Positions 12,827-21,182 of a stretch of 64,000 nucleotides of DNA are shown here, in pieces. Source of the stretch: Gaiella occulta (lineage in GTDB: Bacteria; Actinomycetota; Thermoleophilia; Gaiellales; Gaiellaceae); contig NZ_QQZY01000001.1 in NCBI RefSeq assembly GCF_003351045.1, positions 434,001 to 498,000 on the forward strand, in the 5' to 3' direction. The position numbers and the translations under genes were made by a program. The first letter of the stretch is position 1. Every line of letters starts with the position of its first letter. The notes beneath the pieces were generated by a model. That model did no database searches, was not told where the DNA came from, and worked only from the letters and a program-made list of their open reading frames with translations.

Positions 12827-13162
12827 GTGACTGATCCAACGACGACCGACCCCGACAAGTACGAGGTCATCTTCGAGAATGACCGCGTGAGAGTCCTGGA
12901 ATACCGTGATGAGCCCGGTCAGAAAACGAGCCCGCACGACCACCCGGACAGCCTCATGTACACGCTGAGCAGCTTTCGGCGACGGCTGATCGGGGGCAGC
13001 GGTGAGCGTCGTGACGTCGCTCTCGAGCGGGGCGAGGTCCGCTGGCTCGACGCCCAGACCCACAGCGGCGAGAACATCGGCTCAACGCCGACGCACGTGC
13101 TCTTCGTCGAGTTGAAGGAGTCGCGCGAGCCCGCATCCGGCGGAACGCTCGGCCCGTCGTAA
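12827..13162 (+). CDS. Cupin-fold protein
   Basis: A 111-residue single-domain protein. GTG at 12827 is chosen because AGGAGG lies 5 nt upstream. Motifs: VIFENDRVRVLEYRDEPGQK, the metal-type cupin motif SPHDHPDSLMYTL, and a second motif ALERGEVRWLDAQTHSGENI. Related small cupins are mostly uncharacterised stress or metabolite-binding proteins. It is divergent from the VOC-HIT gene across about 180 nt. Confidence 0.7.
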   Translation: MTDPTTTDPDKYEVIFENDRVRVLEYRDEPGQKTSPHDHPDSLMYTLSSFRRRLIGGSGERRDVALERGEVRWLDAQTHSGENIGSTPTHVLFVELKESREPASGGTLGPS

Positions 13163-13374
13163 CCCGCACTCCGTGCCCCGAGCTTCGGGTGGCATTCCCG
13201 CACGCTCGCCCGTGCGACGTGTGGGGCTCTCGGCGCGGTCGCGCGCCGCAGGCCGGGCAGCACGGCTCGAGATCGCGGCCGGCGGGTCTTCTTCGTCGCC
13301 CCCTGCCCGGAGGGCGCGCCGCTCGCATCCCGGGATCGGCATCGTGCGATCGCGAGCTGTCGTACGATGCGACC

Positions 13375-13878
13375 GTGCCCAGCAGCGATGAGACGTTCGC
13401 CGACGTGCTCGCGGCGAACGAGACGTACGCGCACGACTTCCGGCTCGCGGGGCTGCAGGCGCGCGCGGCCAGGGGCCTGGCGGTCATCACGTGCATCGAC
13501 TCGCGCATCGAGCCGCTGGCGATGCTCGGTCTCGGTCCCGGCGACGCGAAGATCCTGCGCAATGCCGGTGCCCGCGTCACCGACGACGTCCTGCGCACGC
13601 TCGTGCTCGCGTCATACCTGCTCGGGGTCGACCGCGCGATGGTCATCGCACACACGCGATGCCGGATGGCGGCAGGGAGCGAAGACGACGTGCACACGGC
13701 GGTGGCCGAAGCCGGGGGCCCCGACACCCGGAGCCTTTCCTTCCTCGTGGCGAGCGATCAGGAGGCGACCGTCCGCGCCGACGTGCAGCGGGTGCGGTCG
13801 TGGCCGTACCTCACGCGCCTCCGGGTGGGCGGGTTCCTGTACGACGTCGACAGCGGGCGCATCACCCGGCTCTGCTGA
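13375..13878 (+). CDS. Beta-carbonic anhydrase
   Basis: Hydrates CO2 to bicarbonate in the cytoplasm. The GTG at 13375 gives 167 residues, typical of the short mycobacterial/cab-type beta class. The zinc ligands and the catalytic dyad are visible: C-x-D-x-R in VITCIDSRIEPLAM, and H-x-x-C in VIAHTRCRM. Also ILRNAGARVTDDVLRTLVLAS, the usual active-site strand. The C-terminus FLYDVDSGRI fits the family. It stands alone, with no bicarbonate transporter nearby. Confidence 0.92.
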   Translation: MPSSDETFADVLAANETYAHDFRLAGLQARAARGLAVITCIDSRIEPLAMLGLGPGDAKILRNAGARVTDDVLRTLVLASYLLGVDRAMVIAHTRCRMAAGSEDDVHTAVAEAGGPDTRSLSFLVASDQEATVRADVQRVRSWPYLTRLRVGGFLYDVDSGRITRLC

Positions 13879-13934
13879 TCGCCGCGCCCCGTGACGGCCG
13901 CCCGAGCCGGTGAGGCGGGCGGTGCCTGCGGTCG

Positions 13935-14375
13935 CTACGCCTCCTGTCGCTGCAGCGCCGCCTGGCCCTCGGCGAGCTCTTCGGGCGGGAGATCCATGTT
14001 GTGCATGACGGCGATCGACCAGCCGCCGCGCTCGCGCGTGAGGACGAGGTTGATGAGCCCGCGGCGCAGCGGCCACTCGTGGCCGCGGGGATCGCGTGCG
14101 CCCGTCATCTCCCAGCGCATGTCGACGGCGGCGACGTCGGGCCGCAGGAAGCGCACCCGCGTTGCGGTCGCGCTCAGACAGCTGTCCTTGAACATCGTCC
14201 GGAAGACCGGCGCGTGGAAGCGCTCGATCGCATCGCGTCCCTTCGCCTCCATCCCGAACACGTTCGTGAAGTCGGCATCGTCCGCGAAGCAGGCCGCGAA
14301 GGCTGTGGCGTCGTGGCTGTTCCACGCCTCGACCAGCGACTCGAGAAGCGCCTGAACGGCTCGTTCCTCTGCCAA
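13935..14375 (-). CDS. SnoaL-like / NTF2-fold protein (SgcJ/EcaC family)
   Basis: A 146-residue cone-fold protein: VQALLESLVEAWNSHDATAF, FADDADFTNVFG, and the C-terminal strand GGWSIAVMHNMDLPPE, as in the DUF4440/SgcJ-EcaC group. No catalytic residues can be assigned. It is transcribed away from the MarR-type regulator at 14430 across a 54-bp gap holding a perfect palindrome, so the regulator probably controls it. Members of this fold bind small hydrophobic molecules. Confidence 0.75.
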   Translation of the reverse strand: MAEERAVQALLESLVEAWNSHDATAFAACFADDADFTNVFGMEAKGRDAIERFHAPVFRTMFKDSCLSATATRVRFLRPDVAAVDMRWEMTGARDPRGHEWPLRRGLINLVLTRERGGWSIAVMHNMDLPPEELAEGQAALQRQEA

Positions 14376-14397
14376 AGATCCCCCTCTCCTGTATCTG

Positions 14398-14412
14398 GTA
14401 TGGAAACCATAC
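14398..14412. promoter_or_regulatory. Palindromic operator candidate for the MarR regulator
   Basis: GTATGG-AAA-CCATAC, a perfect 6-bp inverted repeat in an unusually AT-rich spot between the divergent SnoaL-like and MarR genes. Its size and position fit a MarR-family binding site controlling both promoters. Inferred from symmetry and location only. Confidence 0.6.
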
Positions 14413-14429
14413 GATATGGGCGCCGAACT

Positions 14430-14879
14430 ATGATGTCAAGCATGGCCGGGGCCTACACGCAGTCGCTGCTCCTCTACGCGTACCAGGGGTCGGCACGCGA
14501 GCTGACGGAGGCGCTGCGCGAGCGCGGGCATCCCGCGATCCGTCCGAAGCACGGCGCCGTCTTCGCGAACGTCGAACGGGAGGGGACGCGGGCGACGACG
14601 CTCGCCGAGCGGGCCGGCATCGGCAAGGCCGCCATGGGCGAGCTGATCGACGAGCTGCAGGCGCTCGGCTACGTCGAGCGCCGCCCCGACCCGAGCGACC
14701 GGCGCGCGAAGCTCGTCGTGCCGACTGCGCGGGCGCTCGAGGTGAGCGCGATCGTGCACGAGGTCAACCGCTCGCTGGAGCGGCGCTACCGCCGCGCGCT
14801 CGGCCGCGAGGCGTATGCGTCGCTCCGATCGTCGCTGCGGCTGCTCGCGGGGCGGGACGAGCGGCAGCCGCGCATCTGA
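14430..14879 (+). CDS. MarR-family transcriptional regulator
   Basis: A 149-residue winged-helix protein. ATG codons at 14430, 14433 and 14442 are all possible; the first is given. The helix-turn-helix and wing read TLAERAGIGKAAMGELIDEL and LGYVERRPDPSDRRAKLVVP, the standard MarR pattern with the DxRxK wing. The flanking helices are the dimer interface. The divergent SnoaL-like gene and the palindrome at 14398-14412 suggest local autoregulation; the ligand is unknown. Confidence 0.88.
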   Translation: MMSSMAGAYTQSLLLYAYQGSARELTEALRERGHPAIRPKHGAVFANVEREGTRATTLAERAGIGKAAMGELIDELQALGYVERRPDPSDRRAKLVVPTARALEVSAIVHEVNRSLERRYRRALGREAYASLRSSLRLLAGRDERQPRI

Positions 14880-15406
14880 CGGCGCTGCTTCCCGCGCTGG
14901 CGGATAGCTGCGTCTCGTCGGACGTCGCGCCTCTCGACAATGGTTCCCGTGGGGCGGTAGGATCGCCGCCGCCGGGCGGCGCGCGCTCCCCGCTGATCGC
15001 CATGGTGGGTGATCCAACGCTCCGCCGGGCGGCAGCCGCTCTCGCGTCGTACCGGCTAGCGGAGCTCGACCCCCGGGTCGCGATGGTCGTGTTCGCCCAT
15101 GCGCCGGGCGGAGCCACCACGACCGGCGTCGTGTCTCCACTCGGCCGGCTCCGGTGGTCGCCCACCTCGAAGGGCGCGCTGCATCGGTATCTCGAGCGCC
15201 TACGTCGCTACGGAGTGGTCGAGGGCCGGGGCCGTTCGCTCCGCGTCTGCCGCTAGCGCGATCTGAAGTGCGGATTCCCGTTGGGATGACCGAGCCACAG
15301 CATGTCGCGCCGGGCCGTCATGAGGGCTCGTCCGAGCCGTCATTTCGGTATCGAACATCGCGTCAAAACAGTCCACTATCGTCCGTCATAATGGTACAGT
15401 TGCGAT
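14880..15406. other. 527-nt stretch with one doubtful small ORF
   Basis: The stretch holds an 84-codon frame on the plus strand (15002-15256; MVGDPTLRRAAAALASYRL to RYGVVEGRGRSLRVCR), whose last third could be a winged-helix fragment, but it lacks a Shine-Dalgarno and a recognised family. The last 60 nt before the ATPase gene are AT-richer and include CATAAT at 15387-15392, a possible -10 element for that gene without a convincing -35. Nothing else was recognised. Confidence 0.35.
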
Positions 15407-16714
15407 GTGGACTCTCCCGAGCCAGACACCCGCGCATACACACGCCGTGTCGTCGACGACGAGCTCGACGCGCTCTTCGGTAGTCTCGCCGCGGTCTCAA
15501 TCGAAGGCGCGAAGGCGGTTGGTAAGACGGCGACTGCGCTCCAACGCGCCCGGACGGTCTACCGTCTCGACGACGACGACCAGCGCAGCTTGATCGAGGC
15601 GGATCGGACGCGCCTCCTCGAAGGCGAACGGCCCATTCTGATCGACGAGTGGCAGCGGCTGCCGGCAGCGTGGGACATCGTTCGGCGGGAGGTCGACAAA
15701 CCGCGGACGCCGGCGGGCTCGTTCCTGCTGACCGGGTCAGCGGCAGCCGCGTCCGACGCGAACATCCACTCCGGTGCGGCTCGAATCGTGTCGATCCAGA
15801 TGCGCCCGCTGACGCTCGCAGAACGAGGGGTCGAGACACCAAGCGTCAGCCTCGCCGACCTTCTCCGGGGCGTCCAACCGGCGATCGTCGGGGAAACGTC
15901 GGTCAAGCTCGCCGACTACGTGGACGAGATCCTCGCGTCAGGGTTCCCCGGTTTACGCGGCCTTGCCGGACGCGCGCTGCGCGCGCAGCTCGACGGGTAC
16001 ATCGACCGCATCGTCGAGCGCGAGTTCCCGCAGCTCGGGATCACGGTGCGCAGCCCGACAGCGCTGCGCCGGTGGCTTGCCGCGTATGCGGCTGCGTCGT
16101 CGACAACAGCGTCATACGAGACGATCCGCGATGCCGCCACGGGCGGGCAGGGAGAGAAACCTTCGAAGATGACAGTGGGGCCGTACCGAGATGTGCTCGA
16201 GCGACTGTGGGTTGTCGACCCGGTCCCGGCATGGGCGCCGACACGGAACCACCTCCGACGGCTCTCATCCCCACCCAAGCACCAGCTCGTCGATCCTGCC
16301 CTCGCAGCTCGACTTCTCGGCGTAGGGACGGGTGCGCTGTTGCAGACCGAGAAAGCGCCGGTCGAGCCCGCGGTTCCCCGCGACGGAACGCTCCTCGGCG
16401 CCCTCTTCGAATCGCTCGTGACGAACGACGTTCGCGTGTACGGCCAAGCAGCCGAAGCCCGTGTCGGGCACCTGCGGACGGCAAGCGGCGAGCACGAGGT
16501 CGATCTCGTCGTCGAGCGGGACGACGGGCGCATCATCGCGATCGAGGTGAAGCTCACCGCAACTGTCGACGACAAGGATCTACGCCACCTGAAGTGGCTG
16601 AAGCGCCGACTCGGAGACGACGTCCTCGACATGGTGGTGATCACAACAGGTTCCTACGCCTACCGTCGCCCCGACGGAATCGCGGTCGTGCCGGCCGCGC
16701 TGCTCGGCGCTTAG
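15407..16714 (+). CDS. AAA+ ATPase with DUF4143 domain
   Basis: A 435-residue protein of the ATPase/DUF4143 type common in bacteria and archaea. The N-terminal ATPase half has Walker A GAKAVGKTATA (about residues 34-44), Walker B RPILIDEWQRLP and the sensor segment FLLTGSAAA. The C-terminal half carries the DUF4143 region with a nuclease-like core: EHEVDLVVERDDGRIIAIEVK, which has the D...E-x-K spacing of PD-(D/E)xK folds. The cellular role of the family is poorly known; members are often mobile or strain-specific. The GTG start is preceded by a 130-nt AT-richer stretch. Confidence 0.85.
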   Translation: MDSPEPDTRAYTRRVVDDELDALFGSLAAVSIEGAKAVGKTATALQRARTVYRLDDDDQRSLIEADRTRLLEGERPILIDEWQRLPAAWDIVRREVDKPRTPAGSFLLTGSAAAASDANIHSGAARIVSIQMRPLTLAERGVETPSVSLADLLRGVQPAIVGETSVKLADYVDEILASGFPGLRGLAGRALRAQLDGYIDRIVEREFPQLGITVRSPTALRRWLAAYAAASSTTASYETIRDAATGGQGEKPSKMTVGPYRDVLERLWVVDPVPAWAPTRNHLRRLSSPPKHQLVDPALAARLLGVGTGALLQTEKAPVEPAVPRDGTLLGALFESLVTNDVRVYGQAAEARVGHLRTASGEHEVDLVVERDDGRIIAIEVKLTATVDDKDLRHLKWLKRRLGDDVLDMVVITTGSYAYRRPDGIAVVPAALLGA

Positions 16715-16797
16715 AACTGGAGGGGCAGTCCCGCCGGCCTCGAGAACCCGGCGCCGAGGAAGAAGAGCTTCTGCGGAACGTAGGCCTCCTGGTTCAT
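16711..16797 (-). pseudogene. N-terminal stump of a SIR2-like gene
   Basis: A 28-codon minus-strand frame ends LFFLGAGFSRPAGLPLQF. The string FLGAGFSRPAGLP is the characteristic first NAD-binding loop (GAGxSxPAGLP) of SIR2-domain proteins, many of which are phage-defence NADases, yet the frame stops right after it at the 3' edge of the ATPase gene. It looks like a gene start cut off by insertion or deletion of neighbouring DNA. A chance match in so short a frame cannot be excluded. Confidence 0.4.
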
Positions 16798-16810
16798 GCG
16801 GTGGCCCTGA

Positions 16811-16840
16811 GTGAGGAGGCCCCTTTCGGGGCCTCCTCAC
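16811..16840. terminator. Strong hairpin, 13-bp perfect stem
   Basis: GTGAGGAGGCCCC, loop TTTC, GGGGCCTCCTCAC. It lies between the convergent ATPase (+) and ribonucleotide reductase (-) genes and can terminate both. TGCATTTCG follows on the plus strand, only weakly T-rich. Confidence 0.85.
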
Positions 16841-16911
16841 TGCATTTCGTGTCGTAACCCACTACTCGTGTGTCATGTCGCGTTTTGCGTCACGACCACG
16901 CCGCGGAACAG

Positions 16912-19900
16912 CTACGAGCAACCCGTGTTCGTGCCGCAGTCGCGGCACGTGTAGCACGACCCGGTCCGCACCATGCGCCCGCCGCAGCGGGAGCACTCCA
17001 CGGCATCCTCCCAGCTGTTGAACAGCGCCGTCTGGCCGGCGGGCGGAGCCTCGTGGGACGGGGCCGCCGCCTCGCCGGCCGCGTAGGCCGCGGCGAGGCG
17101 GGCCTTCACCTCGGGCGTCAGGATCCCGGCTTCCTCCTGCTGCTCGGCGGTGAGGAACTTCTTCCCCATCCAGCGGAAGATGTAGTCGACGAGCGACTTC
17201 GCGACGCGGACATCCGGGTCGTTCGTCATCCCCGACGGCTCGAAGCGCATGTGGCTGAACTTCGAGACGTACACCTCGAGCGGCACCCCGTACTGGAGGC
17301 CGAGCGAGACGGAGATCATGAACGAGTTCATGAGGCCGGCGAGCGTCGTGCCCTCCTTCGCGATGTCCACGAAGATGTCGCCCGGCGTGCCGTCGTCGAA
17401 CAGGCCGACGTGGATGTAGCCCTCGTACTCGCCGACGCGGAACTTGCGCCCCACCTCGGTGCGGTCGTCCGGCAGGCGCCGGCGCCTCGGTGCGGCGACG
17501 ACGCCGCCGAGCGCGGCGATCTGTGCGGCGACGCCCGCCTCCGACCTGTCCTTCGAGCCGGACAGCGGCTGCGCGACCTTGCAGTTGTCGCGGTAGATCG
17601 CGATCGCCTTGACGCCGAGCTGCCACGCCTCGATCAGGAGCTGCGACACCTCGTCCACCGTCGTCTGCTCCGGCAGGTTGACCGTGTTGTGGTTGACGAT
17701 GCCGTTCGCGACGAACGCGTGCGTCTCCGGCACCGAGACGTCGAACACCTCGCGCTCCCCTCCGTCGCGGACATCCGCGACGGGGCTGAAGTGGAGGTTG
17801 CGCTCGAGCACCGTCTCCACCCAGTCGTCGAGCTCGACGCCCGGAAGCGTCGCCACGCGTTCCAGGGACTCCCGGCTCACCCACCCTGTCCGTGGGTCGC
17901 GCAGGTGGTTGAACTCCTTCGACGTGCCGGTTCCCTTGCCGTACCGACCGGAGCGCCCCGCCGGAATGAGCCCGTAGAGGCGACGGCCGTCGAGGCCGGG
18001 GACGACATCCGCGGTGCTCTGCGCGGGCGACGAGGCGACGAGCTCCCTCGCACGGGCAGCCTTGTGTGGCTCGGGGAAGCTCAGCATCGACACGAACCGC
18101 TGCGCGTACCTTCCGGTGACGTACACCTCGTCGAACGATCGGTCGTACTCCGCGTTGTGCTTCGTGATCCGGCTGTGAACGATCCCGAGATTGGTCAGCA
18201 CCGCCTGGAGGTCATCGAGCAGCCCGTTCGACGCGACGCAGATCGCCCATTTCGGCAGGCTCGAGGTGATGTACGAGTCGAGGCTGAGCCCTTCCAGGAA
18301 CGCGAGCACCATCGGCCGCGGCGACCGCAGCACGGCATCCGGAATGCGCTTCGCCCGCGACCTGTCGCCGCACCCGAGGTAGTCGAAAAACTCGACGAGC
18401 GTCTTCGAGCTGAGCTCGACCGACGGGCACCTGCCCGCATGGCGAGCAACGCGTGCATCGATCTCGAACAGCTCGCGCGCGGACGCCACGAGCCGGTCGA
18501 TCACGCCCTCGTCCGTGTTGGCGATACGCACCGTGTGGACGCTTCGACTGATGTGCCCTTCGGCCACGTACGCGCCGAGGAAGAACGCAAGCTCCTCGGA
18601 CATCTCGGTCGGGATGTCGATCCTCTTCTGGCTGCCGTACGGCTTGGACGGGGCGAAGCTCTTGAAGCGCGCGGGAGTCTGCGACCAGAGGTCGTCGCCG
18701 TACTGTGTGGCGACCTGGTCGCCCGGCTCCAGCTCGTCGAGGCGCTTCCAGTCGAGCCCACCTTCGGGTAGAGCGATGAGCACGCGGTGGTTCGGCGTGC
18801 CGACGACACGGTGGCCTGAGCGCAGCGAGATCTCGACCGTGCCACGCGTGCCTCCGTAGTAGAAGGCGTCGGTCTCCCTGGTTCCGTCGAGCGACGCGAG
18901 CCGCAGCCGCATCTCGCGGAAGCTGTCCTCCCGCTCTCCCGCGTGAAGGCTGCCGATGCGGACGAGGCCGTCCTCGCTGGTGACGAGGGTCTCGCCGACG
19001 ACGCACTTCGAGATCGCGCCGGAGATGAACGGCTGCACCGCCCCCATCATCTTCACGTGACCCATGTAGTGGATCGCGCGATCGCCGATCGCGCAGTCGA
19101 ACACCGGGTAGTGCTCGCTCTTCACGTACGGCGCGCCGACGATCGTGTTGCGCTCGTCGATGAACGCGACGATCTCCTCGACCTCGCCCGGCGCGTAGCC
19201 GAGCTCGGTGAGCGCCATCGGCACCGTCTTGTTGACGATCGTGATCTCGCCGCCGCCGACGAGCTTCTTCGACTTCACGAGCGAGAAGTCCGGCTCCACA
19301 CCGGTCGTGTCGCAGTCCATCATGAAGCTGATCGTCCCGGTCGGCGCCAGCACCGTCGCCTGCGCGTTGCGGAAGCCGGCCACCTCGCCGATGTCGAGCG
19401 CGTCGTCCCAGGCCTTGCGGGCCGCCGTGATCAACTCGGCCGGCACCGAGTCGGTGTGCTGGATGTTCCCGACCGCGGCGCGGTGCTTCGAGATCACGCC
19501 GAGCATCGCGGCGGCGTTCTCCGCGTAGCCGGCGTGCGCGCCCATCCGCCTGGCCACCTCGGCCGACTTGCGGTAGGCGCGGCCGGTCATCAGCGCCGTG
19601 ATCGCCGCCGCGTAGGCACGGCCCTCGTCCGAGTCGTACGGGAGGCCGCGGGCCATCAGCAGCGCGCCCAGGTTCGCGTAGCCGAGGCCGAGCTGGCGGA
19701 ACCTGACCGCGTTGCGACCGATCTCCGGCGTCGGGTACGACGAGTAGCCGACGATGATCTCCTGCGCGAGGAACATCACGTCGACCGCGTGCTCGAACAT
19801 CGGCACGTCGAACTCGCCGTCCTCCTTGCGGAACTTCATCAGGTTCAGCGACGAGAGGTTGCAGGCCGAGTCGTCGATGTGCATGTACTCGCTGCACGGG

Positions 19901-21000
19901 TTCGAGGCGTTGATGCGGCCCGAGTTCGGGCTCGTGTGCCAGGCGTTGATCGTCGTGTCGTACTGCACGCCCGGGTCGGCGCACTGCCACGCCGCCTCGG
20001 CGATGTCGCGCAGCAGCGCGCGTGCGTCGACGGTCTCGACGACGGAGCCGTCGGTGCGGGCGGTGAGGTTCCACTCCCTGCCCTCGACGACCGCCTGCAT
20101 GAACGCGTCCGTCACGCGCACCGAGTTGTTCGCGTTCTGGTACTGGATCGAGGCCCAGTCGGGCGAGTCGAGCGACATGTCGTAGCCCGCCTGCTCGAGC
20201 ACGCGCGCCTTGCGCTCCTCCTTCGCCTTGCACCAGATGAACTCGTCGACGTCCGGATGGTCGATGTCGAGCACCACCATCTTGGCGGCGCGGCGCGTCT
20301 TGCCGCCCGACTTGATCGTGCCCGCCGACGCGTCCGCGCCACGCATGAACGAGACCGGGCCGGAGGCGTAGCCGCCCTTCGACAGCTGCTCCTTCGACGA
20401 GCGCAGCCGCGACAGGTTGACGCCCGACCCGGAACCGCCGCGGAAGATGATGCCCTCGCGGCGGATCCAGTCGAGAATCGACTCCATCGAGTCCTCGATC
20501 GAGAGGATGAAGCAGGCGGAGCACTGCGGCTTCTCCTCGAAGCCGACGTTGAACCACACCGGCGAGTTGAACGACGCGATCTGGTTGACGAGGATCGCCT
20601 TCAGCTCCGCCTCGAACGTTTCCGCCTCCTCGTCGCCGGCGAAGTAGCCGCCGCTCCGCCCCCACCTGCCGATCGTGTCGACGATGCGGCCGATCATCTG
20701 CTTCACCGAGCGCTCCCGCTCCGGCGAGCTCATGCGGCCGCGGAAGTACTTCTGCGCGACGATGTTCGTGGCCGTCTGCGACCAGAAGCGCGGGAATTCC
20801 ACGTCCTTCTGCTCGAACGCCGGGCCGTCCTTGCCGGGGATCAGCGCGTGGCGCAACTCCCACTCGACCTCGTCGAACGGGTCGCGGCCGGGGATCGTGA
20901 AGAACCGCTGCGGTGCGACACGCGCCTCCTCGTCGACGACCGTGTTGACGTACTCCTCCAGGGTGTCAGGCACCTTGGTCGCTCCCTTGGCGGTGGCCAT
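16912..21000 (-). CDS. nrdJ: Adenosylcobalamin-dependent (class II) ribonucleotide reductase precursor with intein
   Basis: Makes deoxynucleotides using a B12-generated thiyl radical. The precursor is 1362 residues; without the intein (666-1105) it is 922. Visible motifs: FFTIPGRDPFDEVEW at the start, RGGSGSGVNLSRLRSS, NPCSEYMHIDDSACNLSSLN (active-site Cys region), LAPTGTISFMMDCDTTGVEP, and after the intein TVNLPEQTTVDEV. The C-terminus is a Cys-rich zinc ribbon (CSRCGG, CYTCRDCGTN) ending GCS, expected to shuttle reducing equivalents. The ATG is preceded by GGGAGGA. A palindrome at 21118-21139 lies 118 nt upstream. Confidence 0.96.
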   Translation of the reverse strand: MATAKGATKVPDTLEEYVNTVVDEEARVAPQRFFTIPGRDPFDEVEWELRHALIPGKDGPAFEQKDVEFPRFWSQTATNIVAQKYFRGRMSSPERERSVKQMIGRIVDTIGRWGRSGGYFAGDEEAETFEAELKAILVNQIASFNSPVWFNVGFEEKPQCSACFILSIEDSMESILDWIRREGIIFRGGSGSGVNLSRLRSSKEQLSKGGYASGPVSFMRGADASAGTIKSGGKTRRAAKMVVLDIDHPDVDEFIWCKAKEERKARVLEQAGYDMSLDSPDWASIQYQNANNSVRVTDAFMQAVVEGREWNLTARTDGSVVETVDARALLRDIAEAAWQCADPGVQYDTTINAWHTSPNSGRINASNPCSEYMHIDDSACNLSSLNLMKFRKEDGEFDVPMFEHAVDVMFLAQEIIVGYSSYPTPEIGRNAVRFRQLGLGYANLGALLMARGLPYDSDEGRAYAAAITALMTGRAYRKSAEVARRMGAHAGYAENAAAMLGVISKHRAAVGNIQHTDSVPAELITAARKAWDDALDIGEVAGFRNAQATVLAPTGTISFMMDCDTTGVEPDFSLVKSKKLVGGGEITIVNKTVPMALTELGYAPGEVEEIVAFIDERNTIVGAPYVKSEHYPVFDCAIGDRAIHYMGHVKMMGAVQPFISGAISKCVVGETLVTSEDGLVRIGSLHAGEREDSFREMRLRLASLDGTRETDAFYYGGTRGTVEISLRSGHRVVGTPNHRVLIALPEGGLDWKRLDELEPGDQVATQYGDDLWSQTPARFKSFAPSKPYGSQKRIDIPTEMSEELAFFLGAYVAEGHISRSVHTVRIANTDEGVIDRLVASARELFEIDARVARHAGRCPSVELSSKTLVEFFDYLGCGDRSRAKRIPDAVLRSPRPMVLAFLEGLSLDSYITSSLPKWAICVASNGLLDDLQAVLTNLGIVHSRITKHNAEYDRSFDEVYVTGRYAQRFVSMLSFPEPHKAARARELVASSPAQSTADVVPGLDGRRLYGLIPAGRSGRYGKGTGTSKEFNHLRDPRTGWVSRESLERVATLPGVELDDWVETVLERNLHFSPVADVRDGGEREVFDVSVPETHAFVANGIVNHNTVNLPEQTTVDEVSQLLIEAWQLGVKAIAIYRDNCKVAQPLSGSKDRSEAGVAAQIAALGGVVAAPRRRRLPDDRTEVGRKFRVGEYEGYIHVGLFDDGTPGDIFVDIAKEGTTLAGLMNSFMISVSLGLQYGVPLEVYVSKFSHMRFEPSGMTNDPDVRVAKSLVDYIFRWMGKKFLTAEQQEEAGILTPEVKARLAAAYAAGEAAAPSHEAPPAGQTALFNSWEDAVECSRCGGRMVRTGSCYTCRDCGTNTGCS
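17686..19005 (-). other. Intein in NrdJ (440 residues, LAGLIDADG type)
   Basis: Starts with Cys1 (CVVGETLVTSEDG), block B is RVVGTPNHRVLI, and it ends FVANGIVNHN before Thr+1 of the C-extein, so all splicing residues are present. The central homing-endonuclease region keeps acidic residues in both helices: FFLGAYVAEGHIS and LAFLEGLSLDSYIT. It therefore looks less decayed than the GuaB intein. The insertion point ISGAISK/TVNLP is a conserved loop of the reductase. Confidence 0.93.
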
Positions 21001-21117
21001 GCTGTTCCTCCCGAGCCGTCCGTGAGATCAGAATCCTCCCCCTCCGGCGCGGCGGGCGCGCCTGGGAGGGATCGGGGATGCTAGGAGGTCGGTCGGACGA
21101 CACCCGATCCGCGCTTG

Positions 21118-21139
21118 TTTTCCGCAATTTGCAGGAAAA
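21118..21139. promoter_or_regulatory. Palindrome upstream of the ribonucleotide reductase gene
   Basis: TTTTCC-GCAA-T-TTGC-A-GGAAAA, a 10-bp inverted repeat with one bulged base, AT-rich in a 70% GC region and 118 nt before the nrdJ start. It may be an operator or promoter element. It does not resemble the NrdR box. It also lies 44 nt past the stop of the upstream minus-strand gene, so a terminator role is possible but a T-run is absent. Confidence 0.45.
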
Positions 21140-21182
21140 GTCGCGCCTCCAGCCCGTCCCCGCAGTGTACCGCGGCGGAGCG

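Noticed and set aside
16870-21084. Long plus-strand frames across nrdJ
   Set aside because: Antisense to the reductase; Arg-, Asp- and His-rich shadow sequence with no domain.
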